From Epiperipatus broadwayi (lineage: Eukaryota > Onychophora > Udeonychophora > Euonychophora > Peripatidae): 64,000 nucleotides of DNA. This document shows, one piece after another, positions 37,353 to 48,194 of this stretch; within the stretch, counting starts at the first letter, position 1; every line of letters begins with the position of its first letter. Below the pieces are notes generated by a model. That model did not search any database and was not told the origin of the DNA. It saw only the letters and a list, made by a program, of their open reading frames with translations. A program made the position numbers and the translations under genes. Location: positions 1-64,000 of the forward strand of contig JAQFVV010000941.1 of assembly GCA_028023455.1 (NCBI GenBank). The letters are read 5' to 3'.

Positions 37353-37478
37353 TATACTAAATGTTTTCTATATATGTAAATAGAAGGATTTGCACTTAGA
37401 ATTTTTAGTCCATTCATCCAGCATTAGATCCTAAGTTCAAATTCCTCTATTTACATATATAGGAACCATTCAGTATAA
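37353..37478. repeat. Small hairpin repeat
   Basis: TACTAAATGTTTTCTATATA and TGTAAATAGAAGGATTTG (37355-37393) pair with CAAATTCCTCTATTTACA and TATATAGGAACCATTCAGTA (about 37438-37475). It includes AAGTTCAAATTCC, resembling the tRNA-like end of family C. Confidence 0.55.
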
Positions 37479-37649
37479 GAAAATAACTATTGCCTTAGAA
37501 TTACATATTGCTTGGGAAATAGATTTACATTTTAGTAATAAGTTCAGTTCATATCTCTTCTTTTAATATATATGGATATGTAATATCTGAAAATAAGAGT
37601 TGAATGTAATGTCTACATGGATATGACTACAATATCAAATTAAACAAAG

Positions 37650-37925
37650 TCTTTGAATGATCCACTGTCAGATTCTCAATGAAATGGAGGCTGAATAGTT
37701 GGAAGGATGAGAAAATTGAAGACCATCCACTAAAGTTTGAGGAATTGCTATCCTAATAATATACCAAGCACTTGTTGTATATATGTGTGGGAAATTATGA
37801 TCTGGCCCATATATTGGTGATTGTGTATCTTTTTCACATGTGGTCATGTGTATTGATTGCTTGAGAAAAAGTGGAGAATGAATAGATTGAAAAGTCCTGA
37901 GTTCAAATCCTTCTATTTAAGTTTA
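37650..37925 (+). repeat. Family C copy (forward)
   Basis: It contains GATCCACTGTCAGATTCTCA, GACCATCCACTAAAGTTTGA, GCTATCCTAATAATATACCA, GTGTGGGAAATTATGATCTG, TTTTTCACATGTGGTCATGT and CCTGAGTTCAAATCCTTCTA in the family order. The CCAACTGATGATTGCTGG block is deleted. Confidence 0.7.
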
Positions 37926-39068
37926 TATGTTAACTACTGTGAATTTCACAGTGAACAAAATAGCTGATACTCTGAATTACATTTTATTTGCTTTAAGTAA
38001 TATTATATTCAATTTTTGTGATTTTTTTTTTTTGTTAAAAATATAATACTAGTTTTAGTTTGTGCTTATAAAATTTTATGATTTATATTATTATAATGTA
38101 ATAGACCTTTTTAAAAATAAAATAAAAATATTTGATCATTATAATCGGATTTAAAAAAACTTTTAAAATTTTAAAAGATTAATCACTTCTATTATTTATT
38201 TATATATATAAATTATCGTAAGAATATTTCAATCTGTAACAACGAAATTAAAAATTTGAAATATATGTTGTGTTTTTAAAGATGTGTATGTAACATCAGC
38301 AACAGATAATCATTATTAGTTAAGATTTAATAAAGCACTTTTCAAACCTTTCTTTTAAAACTTTCTACTGTTATTCTAATTGTTAATCATGTGAACCATG
38401 AATATTGAGATTCAGTTTTCTGCTGCTTTTTTATTCCACTAATCACTCATTTAAAAGTTTCTAGTGAAGCAATTCTAATTTTTTTTCAACACTAAGTTAA
38501 TTTTTTTCTCTTTTTTGGTGAAAAAGTATTTATTTTATAAATTGTTGGATTTTTGTAATAAATTATTATACTGATATAACTAATTATTGTGGCTTATTTG
38601 TAGATAATATTTAAAAAATTTTAGGCATAGGCAAATATATATATTTTTATTATCAATTTTTATTTAAGTTTTGAGGCTTATCTAAAAAAAGAAGTAGTAT
38701 ATTTTTATTAATTAATACATCCAACCAATAGAAGTTTGAAAATGTCAAATCGATAATAACTTAAGATTGTATCAATCACAATATAAAATACAAAATGCAA
38801 GCAAATAAATGAAAATCCAAGGGGATTATTAATAAATGAATAAATAATTAAGAGAAATAAATAGAAAGACACAACACTTAGAAATTATTCAGCAGTAAAG
38901 TTCAACGATATAACAAGAAACCAATATAAATATCACAAATAAATTACATTATATTTAATGTCAAGAACTTATACATAAAATATAAAGCAGTACATAAATA
39001 TGTATTGATAATTGTCTAAAACAGAATTATTTAGATAATAAGTATGAGTCAAAATCAAAAAACAATAA
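37926..39068. other. AT-rich stretch, no gene seen
   Basis: Nothing recognised. Confidence 0.5.
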
Positions 39069-39169
39069 TTTTTTTTCATGGGTCATAGCATTGGCCAGGA
39101 AGCGAACCCACTAACCTGGTATAACTGCTTATAAGGCAGCTGAGCTGAACTCTTGACCATCAATGCTTG
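39069..39169 (-). mobile_element. tRNA-like SINE, family D, copy 1
   Basis: On the minus strand it begins AAGCATTGATGGTCAAGAGT and ends CAATGCTATGACCCATG followed by A8. The ends AGCATTG (39161-39167 on plus) and CAATGCT (39087-39093) pair like a seven-base acceptor stem. TGGTCAAGAGTTC is A-box-like, CTGC/GCAG frames a seven-base anticodon-like loop, and GGTTCGCTTCC is a degraded B box. A poly(A) tail supports retroposition. Flanking CAAAAAACAATAA and CAAAAAATAATAA may be an imperfect target duplication. Confidence 0.55.
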
Positions 39170-40694
39170 ACAAAAAATAATAAATTAGTTGAACATAATT
39201 GCAATTATGAATATTTGGAATTACAAAAGTTTTTATATATCACAAGATTGTAAGTCATTCAAGTTGATTTTATTACCACATTCTATATATATATATATAA
39301 GGCTTAAATTGCATTATAGACTACATTTTTAAAAAAAACTATAAAAAATATCTTCAGTTTGCATTTATATATTAGGATTAATAAAATGTTAAAAATTTTT
39401 TACAAAGTCAAAAATATAACTCATATATAATAATGAGATAAACTATTAAATCAAAAATTAAAGAATTATATTATGAAAAAGTAGTTTAAAACTGAAAGCT
39501 TAATCACAAAATTAAATAGTATATTTATTAACAAACTTTGATAAACTCAAGTTTTTTAAAATGCATTTCATATCAACAATTTAACAGTATGCACGATAAT
39601 GTTAAAGTAGACAATTACACAACTTTAAAAATAAATTTTTAATTAATCTTTTTCTCAATTTAAAACAAATGCAATCATATTTTTAATTTTAAAATATTAG
39701 ATAATAAAAAGAAAAATAGATTGAAACTATAATTAATACATTATAATAATACAATTTTCTGAAAATGCATTAATATTTCATAATATTGACCATATAATAG
39801 ACATTCTTCTTCAATATTAAATAATTGAACTATGTAGAAAGGATTTGGTTGATATAATATTTTCACTGATGTTGTATTCAAAATGAAGTCTGAAAAAAAA
39901 AAGCATTTTAAAATTGTTGACTGACTAATATGAAAAGATATCAGGAGTAATAATATGGCAAAGAGAAATTAAATATTTTAGAAACTTAAAATGTTAAAAA
40001 GATTTGTACATCATTTTATGCACATTAAAGTATTATTATAAAAAACAATAATTTTATTTACATTCTTCGAAGAATAAAAAAATGAGTAAGTTTTATTATT
40101 TACAAAATAATTCTATGATTTTCTGTAATTCTAATGACATCTTTGCATTAATGTGTTAGAATGAGATGGTACACATCTTTTCTTGACCTTTCTGTTATTA
40201 TTTATATATTTTTTTATGATTAAATAGATCTAGTAAACAATGTTACATTATATAGGACCTACAAATACTAATCTAATTCAAAATATTTTATCTAATTACA
40301 AATATTAATCATAATTAATTTTACAAAACAAATTAAGCAACTTATAAAAATTAAGAAAAATATTTTTAAGCCATATATACTATATATAACAAAAAATAGA
40401 AACCAAAATATTATTTTCATATATATCACTTTGTTCTTCTTATTGTATTTAGAACAACTGAATATAAATTAAAATACTTAAATGTGAACTATGATGCAAA
40501 AATATATGCTACTTGTTAAGGGACACTGAAATATTAATAAATGAAATAAAGATATTTCAATATTTTTTTATTAATTAGACTGTTCTAATATTAAGATATT
40601 TCCAGATACTTTTAATAAACTAAAAAAAGTTGCAAAATGAAAAAAAAAATCTCTCTGTAACACACTCTCTATATTACATATTTGTAAATACAAG
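39170..40694. other. AT-rich stretch, no gene seen
   Basis: A (TA)n run lies at about 39286-39299. Nothing else recognised. Confidence 0.5.
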
Positions 40695-41113
40695 CTTATA
40701 AAAGCAATGTCATGCTATAAATGACTTGTTTTATTGATTACTATAATTTTACCTTTAATGCCTTGGCAATGATAAGGCTATTAATATATGGTAGATCTGA
40801 ATTTAGTTCAGTCTCATATAGCTATTTAAGTTAGATAGCTGGAGTTAAATACATTTTCATGTCCGAAAATTTCAGAGTTTCTACTTAAATATTACATATT
40901 ACATAAGTGCTGATTTTGAGTTGATATTTTAGATCTAGTGTCTGAATGTTCTAGCTCCTCACTGAGTGAGCCATATGCTCAAAACTAATTGGTTTGTGGA
41001 TAGGAATGTTCTTGATACAGATTTTAAATATTTTCTTTTACAGTACTTATGAATTAAGAGCTTGTTGGAGCTATTGGTACACACACACTCTCTCTCTCTA
41101 TATATATATATAA
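40695..41113 (+). repeat. Family B copy ending in compound microsatellite
   Basis: It carries CCTTGGCAATGATAAGGCTA, TTAATATATGGTAGATCTGA, GTTCAGTCTCATATAGCTAT, GTCCGAAAATTTCAGAGTTT and TAGCTCCTCACTGAGTGAGC in the order of the 5856-6290 copy. It ends GAGCTATTGGTA followed by (CA)n, (CT)n and (TA)n at about 41079-41113. A microsatellite tail is common for retroposed elements. Confidence 0.7.
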
Positions 41114-41256
41114 GCACAATAATTCCATTACAGAAATGTGCAAAGAAAATGAATTTAAATTTATTCAATCAAAATTAGTAAAAACCTCCATAATTTAAGT
41201 ATAAATTTATATAATAATAAATAGAAAACTCAAATCAAAATTAAAACTTGTAATAA

Positions 41257-41575
41257 TAGATAAACTATCCTCACACATATATACAATCAGTCTCAGTTTT
41301 ATATTAAGATAGCCAATCTTCATACTTTAATGAAGATTAGCTATCTTAATATAAAGCTGAGCACTGATTGTATATATGTGTGAGAGTAGTAATCTAGACC
41401 AACTGATGATTGCTGATTTAGCATGAAATACTTATATTGATGATTATTTATCTTTTCAACATGTGTTTGATCAGGTGCGTCAGTAATATGAGATGGCACT
41501 GAGAGTGGTGGGTTGTGTGAAAGTCTGAGTTCAAATCCCACATATATTAAATATATAAATGCAGGTTTAAGACTG
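41257..41575 (+). repeat. Family C copy with short inverted start
   Basis: The forward body starts at about 41336 with the ATTAGCTATCTTAATATAA block, then CCAACTGATGATTGCTG, ATTATTTATCTTTTCAACAT, GTCTGAGTTCAAATCCCACA. Immediately before it, about 41262-41335 is the reverse complement of its first 75 bases (TCACACATATATACAATCAG, TTATATTAAGATAGCCAATC), making an asymmetric palindrome. Confidence 0.75.
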
Positions 41576-41609
41576 TACAATGTATTAATTTATATAAATA
41601 GTTTGTAAA

Positions 41610-42060
41610 AGGTCTGCCCATCACTCACATATGTACATATAAATGGATTATTCTCCTGTACATGAGAGGTTAGAATGACTAATATGTCAACATGGGTAGG
41701 ATGACAACCTTGGCACTAACAAGGGCTTTGAACATTCCATCAGCAGATGTTAAATGAAATAGAAAGCTGAAGAGTTGTGAATTGGAACAGTTTGAAGCCT
41801 GTCCATTAAAGTATGTAGATTGGCTACCTTAATATAAAGCTGAACACTGATTGTATATATGTAAGAGGATAGTAATCTAGACCAACTGATGATTGCTGGT
41901 TTAGCATGAAATACAAATATTGGCGATTATTTTTCTTTTCAACCATGTGTGTGATCAGGTGAGTCAGCAATATGAGATGGCACTGAGAATAGTGGGTCAT
42001 GTGAAAGTCTGAGTTCGAATCCCACATATATTACATATATAAATGCAGGTTTAATCCTGT
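41610..42060 (+). repeat. Longest single family C copy (forward)
   Basis: It begins near CTCCTGTACATGAGAGGTTA and runs through ACATGGGTAGGATGACAA, CATTCCATCAGCAGATGTTA, GCCTGTCCATTAAAGTATGT, CCAACTGATGATTGCTGGTT, and ends GTCTGAGTTCGAATCCCAC. The last block is a good polymerase III B box. The first block also appears, inverted, at the centre of the 20771-21455 palindrome, so this copy shows the full single unit of about 420 bases. Confidence 0.75.
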
Positions 42061-43264
42061 ACAATGTAATAATAGATAAAATAAAACAATAGTTTTACAG
42101 TTGTGTTAATCAATATAAGATGCAAATGGTTTAGCTGAATAATTGTACAAAGATAAGTTTCCAAAATAAAAAAAATAGCCAATTATAATAAATAAATAAA
42201 GTGCACTAAATTGATGCAAAAATGATTAATTATATCAATGCTGTAACCCAATAAAAAAGACGAAAAATTCATTAAATTAAAGAGAGAAAAAAAATTAAGC
42301 TATTTAAATATAAAACAGATAAAAAAAATCCTTTAGAGGTTATAACACGGTTACAATTTTAAAACTAGTTAAAATTTATACACTGATATCATATATATAT
42401 ACATTGTAACAATATAAAAATGATATTTTAAAATAAATGATTGATCAAATAAGCCATAACTTTGAACACTCAAAATCTATAACAGTATAATGATAGAGGT
42501 TTAATTATTATCAGGCGCCATGAACTGGGAAAGCCAACAATCTGTAACGATATAAAAAATGAATTAATCAACTATTATTAGGAAGCATGTAATGGATTAA
42601 ACTTGAATATATTGTAATTAATTTACCAAATAGCCCATCATGTTTGATTATTAATTTTGTAATAATATAAAATAGCTGTATAGTTTAATTGATAATGTTA
42701 TTATATTCCAATTAAAATACCAAATTGCATTAGCATGAAATATTTGTAAAATAATATTTAAAAAAATATAAAAATAATGTTGAGTGCTTATTTATCAGGT
42801 TAGAATATATAAGTATAGTAACTTATTCAATTAATGTTTATCAAGATATTTGTAATCAATGAAGTATAAATAAAAACACTACTAATATAAGGTAACAATT
42901 TATTAAAACATATAAATGTTTATTTTTACTTTGAGTAACTAAATATTTAATATAAAAATAGAATTATGTAGAGACATTTTAAATTAATACCAAACTATAA
43001 TGTAATTAATAAATTAGAAATAATTATAAGATTCAAATTTAATTAATAAAGTAATACTTATTAACATAAAAAAACAATAACATATATATATTGATAAATG
43101 AATAAAATAATTTTGATTAGAATATTGAATTATAACTTTATTATAAATAATATAAAAATATACGTTGTCAAAATTTCTAACTTATGTATCTATGAAATGA
43201 TGCAAACGATGATGAATTAATAAACAAGAAAAAAATATTTATCTGTATAAGCAACAATAAATAA
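42061..43264. other. AT-rich stretch with irregular internal repetition
   Basis: Variants of TGTAACAATATAAAAATGAT recur near 42403, 42480, 42541, 42656 and 42740 at uneven spacing, perhaps a decayed minisatellite. No gene seen. Confidence 0.35.
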
Positions 43265-43341
43265 ACCCGTCAAGCGTTGATGGTCTAATAGCATGGTTCG
43301 CTTCCCCGTCAACGCATTTGACATGTGAAAAAAAAAAAAAA
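43265..43341 (+). mobile_element. tRNA-like SINE, family D, internally deleted copy
   Basis: GCGTTGA (43274-43280) pairs with TCAACGC (43309-43315) as an acceptor-like stem. GGTTCGCTTCC matches copy 1. GACATG and then 14 A (43328-43341) form the tail. The anticodon-arm region is missing. Confidence 0.55.
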
Positions 43342-44145
43342 CCTTTAAAATATATTTTAAAAAATAACTAAGTACATTTTAATTTGTTTCTTACTCCTTT
43401 TACAATCATAATGGAAGATGACCAATTTAATTACAAATATATTTCACAAATGTACATGAATTATATATTTTCATAAATATAACTAGTTTATATCTATACA
43501 AAATACATTGCTTTACAAATCTAAATAAAAACAATGAAACAAACAAAACATTCTTTAAAATGTTAGATAAAAATCAAGATTAATATTAATAAAGATATTT
43601 AAAATTTTATTATTAAAATTATCTTATTTTCTTTTTGGTTAACATATTTATGTAATATAAATAAACACACATATTGTACATTAAACAAATATATAAATAA
43701 ATAACTACATATAATAAAACATTGACCTAGTATATTTTCCGTAGACTATTTCATATGCCTTTCATGGATTATTTAGTTAAAACACATTTATTAATATAAA
43801 CACAATAATAATAAAATAACATACTATACAAAAGTAGAGTTCACAAGTTCTGATACTGCTTAGTAATTCTGAGACAAGACGAAAATCCTTTGAAAAAATA
43901 TATCTAAAGTTCATCTAGGTTCCAAAAAATATTGGTCAAAAGCAGAACTTTATCTAATTAATGAAGTAAGTATTTTAAAATAATATATCCCTTAGTAAAT
44001 TTTTATAATTTTAATATTTATTGTTTTCGTATTACAATGAATACTATTTATATTTTTTAATGAATTAAATCCTTTGATAATCCATGTATTACACTTTACA
44101 TATATATATATTTACTTATCTATGGCAAACATATAGTTTTCATAA
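43342..44145. other. AT-rich stretch, no gene seen
   Basis: Nothing firm. A short plus-strand frame near 43908-43970 reads SKVHLGSKKYWSKAELYLIN and may be an upstream remnant of the LINE relic that follows, but this is speculative. Confidence 0.4.
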
Positions 44146-44500
44146 CGCAGAGAACATTCCTCATTTCTTCAAGCTTTAATATCTTATACTTGGAAACAAT
44201 TTTATTCTAAGGCATTTCTAGATGTCTCAAAAGACAATATTTATCCATCCATTATTAAACTGCATATTAACTACAACTTTTATATAAAACACTTTGAATT
44301 TTTTTGCTTACTAAAAGGCAGAATAAGTGAGAGATTCGATCTCAAAATACAGGCTTCCTATACCTCTTTGCTAATTATGAAACATTGAGATCATTATCTA
44401 GGATATTGCTCCCAAAGTTTCACTCATTTCTACAATCTTTGTTATGAAGAGTCGAAATTTAACTCTTTAAAGATTTCTTTTAAATACAGCAGCACTTCTT
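44146..44500 (+). pseudogene. LINE C-terminal relic, nearly open frame
   Basis: One frame stays open for about 118 codons with a single internal TGA. It reads SFLQALISYTWKQFYSKAF, then NIYPSIIKLHINYNFYIKHF, FFCLLKGRISERFDLKIQAS, then MKH, stop, DHYLGYCSQS. The LLKGRIS and H-Y-L-x-x-C features resemble the zinc-binding tail of non-LTR retrotransposons (R...C..C...E..H.L..C), with the first Cys pair lost. Later residues YEESKFNSLKISFKYSSTS end at a TGA. Family assignment is tentative; it could be another coding relic. Confidence 0.42.
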
Positions 44501-45274
44501 GAACTAAAAATATCTTTTAACTTTTAATTAATAAAAAAATTGTTAAATAATAAATAAAAAAAAGGAATACAACAAATTTGCAACTTAAAATACATCCTTT
44601 AAAATCATGATTTGAATAAAATACATATATTTTAAAATAAGTATATATAAAAAATAAAAAAATTTAAATATGTACAGTTTAAAATTGTTTCAATTTCATA
44701 AACAAAAATGAATATACAACTGCATACACACATAAAATAATAATTTACTATTTGTTTATGTTTACGTATTGCTTGTTAAATGTATGCATTAATGTAAAAT
44801 ATCAATAATTAAAATATTAATAATATAAATATATTATTATGTATCTTAATCTATCCAATCTTTCTATTAATAAAATATTAACTTTATTACACTATATGAT
44901 TTAATACATTATCTGTTAAGAAAATAAAAATCACGAATCACTTTATATTATGCTGTATTATCAGTAATCATTTATCAATAATATGAATCATTTGATCTGT
45001 AAAACAATTGAAAAATAAATAAACCAATAAAACATTTTTTAAAAATATAATATTTCTAGATTTGAATCTAAACTAAGATGATACAATATCTATCTATCTA
45101 TAATAGTAATTCGTATAACACTACAATACTAGCCAAAATAATGAATTTTTACTAAAATTTTTACACAACCATGGTTTCATCTATTAGCAAATAGGCCTTC
45201 TCATATATATATATAATAAAAAGCAACAAGTAGACATTTAGAAAATAAATCTATTATTAAAAATAATAATAATG
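44501..45274. other. AT-rich stretch, no gene seen
   Basis: Nothing recognised. Confidence 0.5.
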
Positions 45275-45600
45275 TTGGCATCAGTATGGGATTTGGCTTT
45301 CCATCATCAGATTTTCAATGATATGGATGGCGGAAAAGTTGGAGGTTCAAGTAGATTAAAGCCTGTCCATTAAAGTAAGAAGATTTGCTATCTTAATATA
45401 AACCGAGCACTGATTATATATATATGTGGGAGATGATAATCTAGATCAACTGATGAGTGCTGGTTTAGCATGAAATACTTAAATTGGTAATTATTTATCT
45501 TTTCTACAAGTGTGTGGTCATGTGTATCAGTTGTATGAGATAATGTGGATAGTTGTTGGGTGCTTAAAAGTCTGAGTTCAAATCCGCTATATTTAAAATT
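45275..45600 (+). repeat. Family C copy (forward)
   Basis: It carries GGCATCAGTATGGGATTTGG, CATCATCAGATTTTCAATGA, GCCTGTCCATTAAAGTAAGA, TGCTATCTTAATATAAACCG, CAACTGATGAGTGCTGGTTT, TGTGTGGTCATGTGTATCAG and GTCTGAGTTCAAATCCGCTA. Confidence 0.8.
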
Positions 45601-45966
45601 AAAAACTCCAGGTTTGTGAAGAGTGCCTGGTTTTCAAATATTTATTAGAAATAAATATATTAATCTGTTTCAGGGATGCATTTTGTCTATGAAAGTAGAA
45701 AGTTCTCAGTTTGATTAAGTTCAAAGTAGAGAACAATATATTTAGAAAAGATTATTGTCTTTTTCACATTCATTATTTTTTTATGTCAAGATATTTCAAG
45801 CAGTGTTAAGGATAAAAAAATACTTTTTTTAAAATAATCCTACCATTGTAAATAGATTTTTATTTAAAAAATATATACTGAAAAAATGATTTTAGCTTTT
45901 GAGCTAAGAAATGTTTAATTTATACATATACATTATTATTTTCAATTATTATTAATCCATTGTAGA

Positions 45967-46222
45967 ATATATATATAATGTACCGGTCAAAAGCATGTAT
46001 CCATTCAACAGAACCCAAACAAAAGTACCTAGAGTCCGACCAAGCATAAGATACATAAGTCAGGGGCAATCGCAGATTCCTACCCATTTGCATGAATTCC
46101 CAAGTTTCCAACTAATAAATAATGTTTTTGATAATATCAGTAATACCCCTTTCTTTTATTCTGGCCCAGCTGAGGTCATGATTCGCAGGAGACTGAATAA
46201 TATAATATTAAGAGACACATGA
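45967..46222 (+). CDS. Candidate terminal exon, unknown protein
   Basis: A frame preceded by an acceptor-like ATCCATTGTAG runs from about 45967 through an internal ATG at 45995 to TGA at 46220-46222. From the ATG it has 75 residues: MYPFNRTQTKVPRVRPSIRY, a middle section with THLHEFPSFQ, and FYSGPAEVMIRRRLNNIILR near the end. Proline, arginine, histidine and glutamine content is far from the usual AT-rich background frames, and the DNA is locally less AT-rich. No domain is recognised. The overlapping minus frame (45920-46111) looks less protein-like. It could be an old unclassified repeat ORF instead. Confidence 0.3.
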
Positions 46223-46970
46223 GGAATTAACACTTAAATGATAATCATTCCTTTTGAATTAATTTAGTAGCAATTAATAAATTGGAGCTGTAACAATAAT
46301 AATGATATTCCTGACCTATTACATATATGTTGAATTCAATATTAATAAAACCTCAATTAATAGAGTAATTTATACTAGAGTCAGAACAACATAAATAAAA
46401 GCCAATCTAAAATTTAATAGTTTATTAATTTATATAATGATGGATTTGACAACGATAGAAATTTGTTTATACAGCTTGGGATTTTAGATCGTTTGATTTC
46501 CAATTACTAACTATTGATTACATAATTTAACATATAAAACATAAAATACATGTTTGAGTATACGGTTGAGTACGCACAATAGATTTATAAGACATTTGTA
46601 ATTAAGGTGTCAAGAATAAAATAATATCCAGATCAGAGTTAGTTCTCTATGACATTCAAATTAAAAATAATAAATATATAGATACACATAATTAATTTAG
46701 AATTGTATTAGTATAGAATTTCAATTTAATAACTTATGTGGAAGCAAAATGATTCATTTCCAATAACGATCAATTATTTACTTAATTATTAATGATAAAC
46801 GAATACAGACGTTCGATTTCAAAAGAGCGTTTCAGGATATAAAAAAATCTATTTTATTAATAATAATAATGGAGCCGGTATGACTTTACAAGTACAATAA
46901 AATAAAGTAATCATTATTATCCTTGAACTATGCTTTGCCTGATACAGATCATCTATCTATCTATATATAA
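46223..46970. other. AT-rich stretch, no gene seen
   Basis: Only a short (ATCT)n run near 46950-46963 was recognised. Confidence 0.45.
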
Positions 46971-46974
46971 AAGG

Positions 46975-46983
46975 TATAAAATA
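46975..46983 (+). promoter_or_regulatory. TATA-like box
   Basis: TATAAAATA follows a short (ATCT)n run and precedes a segment of higher G and C (46985-47210) that ends in an exon-like frame. This is weak evidence on its own in such AT-rich DNA. Confidence 0.2.
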
Positions 46984-47117
46984 CGTGGTCCTCTAACCAA
47001 ACATATTTTATACTACAATAAAGAAATCCCGCGAAGACATGCCAATTCTCTAATTAAAACATATCGTTCACATATAGGGATTTTCGCGAACTAGGTGATC
47101 TAGATACGCTTAGGTAG

Positions 47118-47209
47118 AATAGGAAAACCAAGATCCACGAGCGAGGAATTCATAGGCTTTCACGCGTGAATCAAGACTTTAAGGCGGATTTATTTCAAAA
47201 CCTCTTAAG
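47118..47209 (+). CDS. Candidate coding exon upstream of the hAT insertion
   Basis: A 92-base open segment (30 codons plus two bases) reads NRKTKIHERGIHRLSRVNQD and then FKADLFQNLL, ending exactly at the donor GTAAGC (47210). In frame it is preceded by TAG at 47115-47117, whose AG could serve as a weak acceptor; the tract before it is not pyrimidine-rich. No ATG lies in this frame, so it would be an internal exon or need an unseen start. The donor phase fits the exon at 47346, giving a continuous frame of 67 codons once the hAT is removed. The protein is not recognised. Confidence 0.38.
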
Positions 47210-47345
47210 GTAAGCAAAGCAAAGAAGGTATGGAAGCAATAATTGTGCTTATAACAAATATAACGCCTAAGAAACATAAAGTTTGCATCATCAATGATCA
47301 CAACATGTTAATTCCTGATTCAATAAAATAGCTCTTTTGCAACAG

Positions 47346-47359
47346 AATATCCATAACAA
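47346..47359 (+). pseudogene. Candidate last exon, 5' part, broken by the hAT
   Basis: It follows the acceptor CTCTTTTGCAACAG (ending 47345) after an intron of 136 bases from the donor at 47210. Its first base completes an Arg codon from the previous exon; then ISIT is read. The hAT transposon begins at 47360. The rest of the exon is at 51902-51981. Confidence 0.35.
47352..47359. repeat. hAT target-site duplication, left copy
   Basis: CATAACAA here is repeated exactly at 51894-51901. Eight bases is the normal target duplication of hAT elements. Confidence 0.92.
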
Positions 47360-47434
47360 CAGGGCCGGCACTGGGTACTAGGCGCCCGCATGCAAATTTG
47401 ATTTTGGCGCCCCTGTCAATATGTATGTTTACTA

Positions 47435-48047
47435 AGGTGACCCGACCGTGTCCCGTGGCGTTTTAAAAAAGTCATGATTTTTAGAAAGAATGCACGATGT
47501 AATGCTATTTTTGATATCAAAAATAGCATAAAATTGATTGTTAAATTATAATTTAACACGGCAAATTTAGATGTTAGAAAAATTTGCAGAAATTTTAAAA
47601 ATAATGTGTTTGTTAAAAATAGACAGAGTCATTCAAATATATATATATAATAAATTAAAAAAAAATAATGTTTGAGATTAAAATATTTAAATGTTTAAAA
47701 TAATTTTCGAAAAACATTTACATATTTTAATCTCAAATATTTTTTTTTTTTAAAATTTCATATTTATTATTTGCGTCACTGTCTGTTTTTAACAAACCCA
47801 TTATTTTTAAAATTTTTGCTAATTTTTCTAACCTCTAAATTTATGCAAATATTAGCAAATTTAATAATAAATTTACAATTTATAAATGAAATAATTTTAA
47901 AAAAAGATAATATTACAAACATACATATTTAATTTATTATTATTAATGTACGCTATATCTATATAAACGCTCCATATAAACCAAATTTTTAATCAGCCCC
48001 CCCGGTCAATGGTGTCCCGTTTTACCAATGTTAAAATCTGGTCACTT
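47435..48047. mobile_element. Nested foldback element inside the hAT, TA-flanked
   Basis: Ends AGGTGACC (47435-47442) and GGTCACTT (48040-48047) are inverted repeats with one mismatch and are flanked by TA on both sides, the usual target of Tc1/mariner-type elements. The internal arms pair at length: TTTGTTAAAAATAGACAGAG and GAGATTAAAATATTTAAATG on the left mirror ACTGTCTGTTTTTAACAAA and CATATTTTAATCTC on the right. No ORF. It inserted after or within the 3' flank of the hAT gene. Confidence 0.55.
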
Positions 48048-48194
48048 TAATGTATACCACCTACATGTTATAAATATTAGTGTACAAAATCTTTCTAAGG
48101 GAAACAAACAAGGCAATGTAAATAAATAATTTTTAATATTAAAAAAAAGAAAATACAGTTAAAAAAAGTAAATGCATTACAAAACATGTTATAA

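Noticed and set aside
41341-42027. Two similar 67-79 codon minus frames
   Set aside because: They are the same region of two family C repeat copies read in one frame, with no coding evidence.
42398-42760. Repeated TGTAAC..TATAAAA words, possible minisatellite or CRISPR-like spacing
   Set aside because: Spacing is irregular and the words are AT-rich and diverged; the genome is eukaryotic. Kept only as a weak note.
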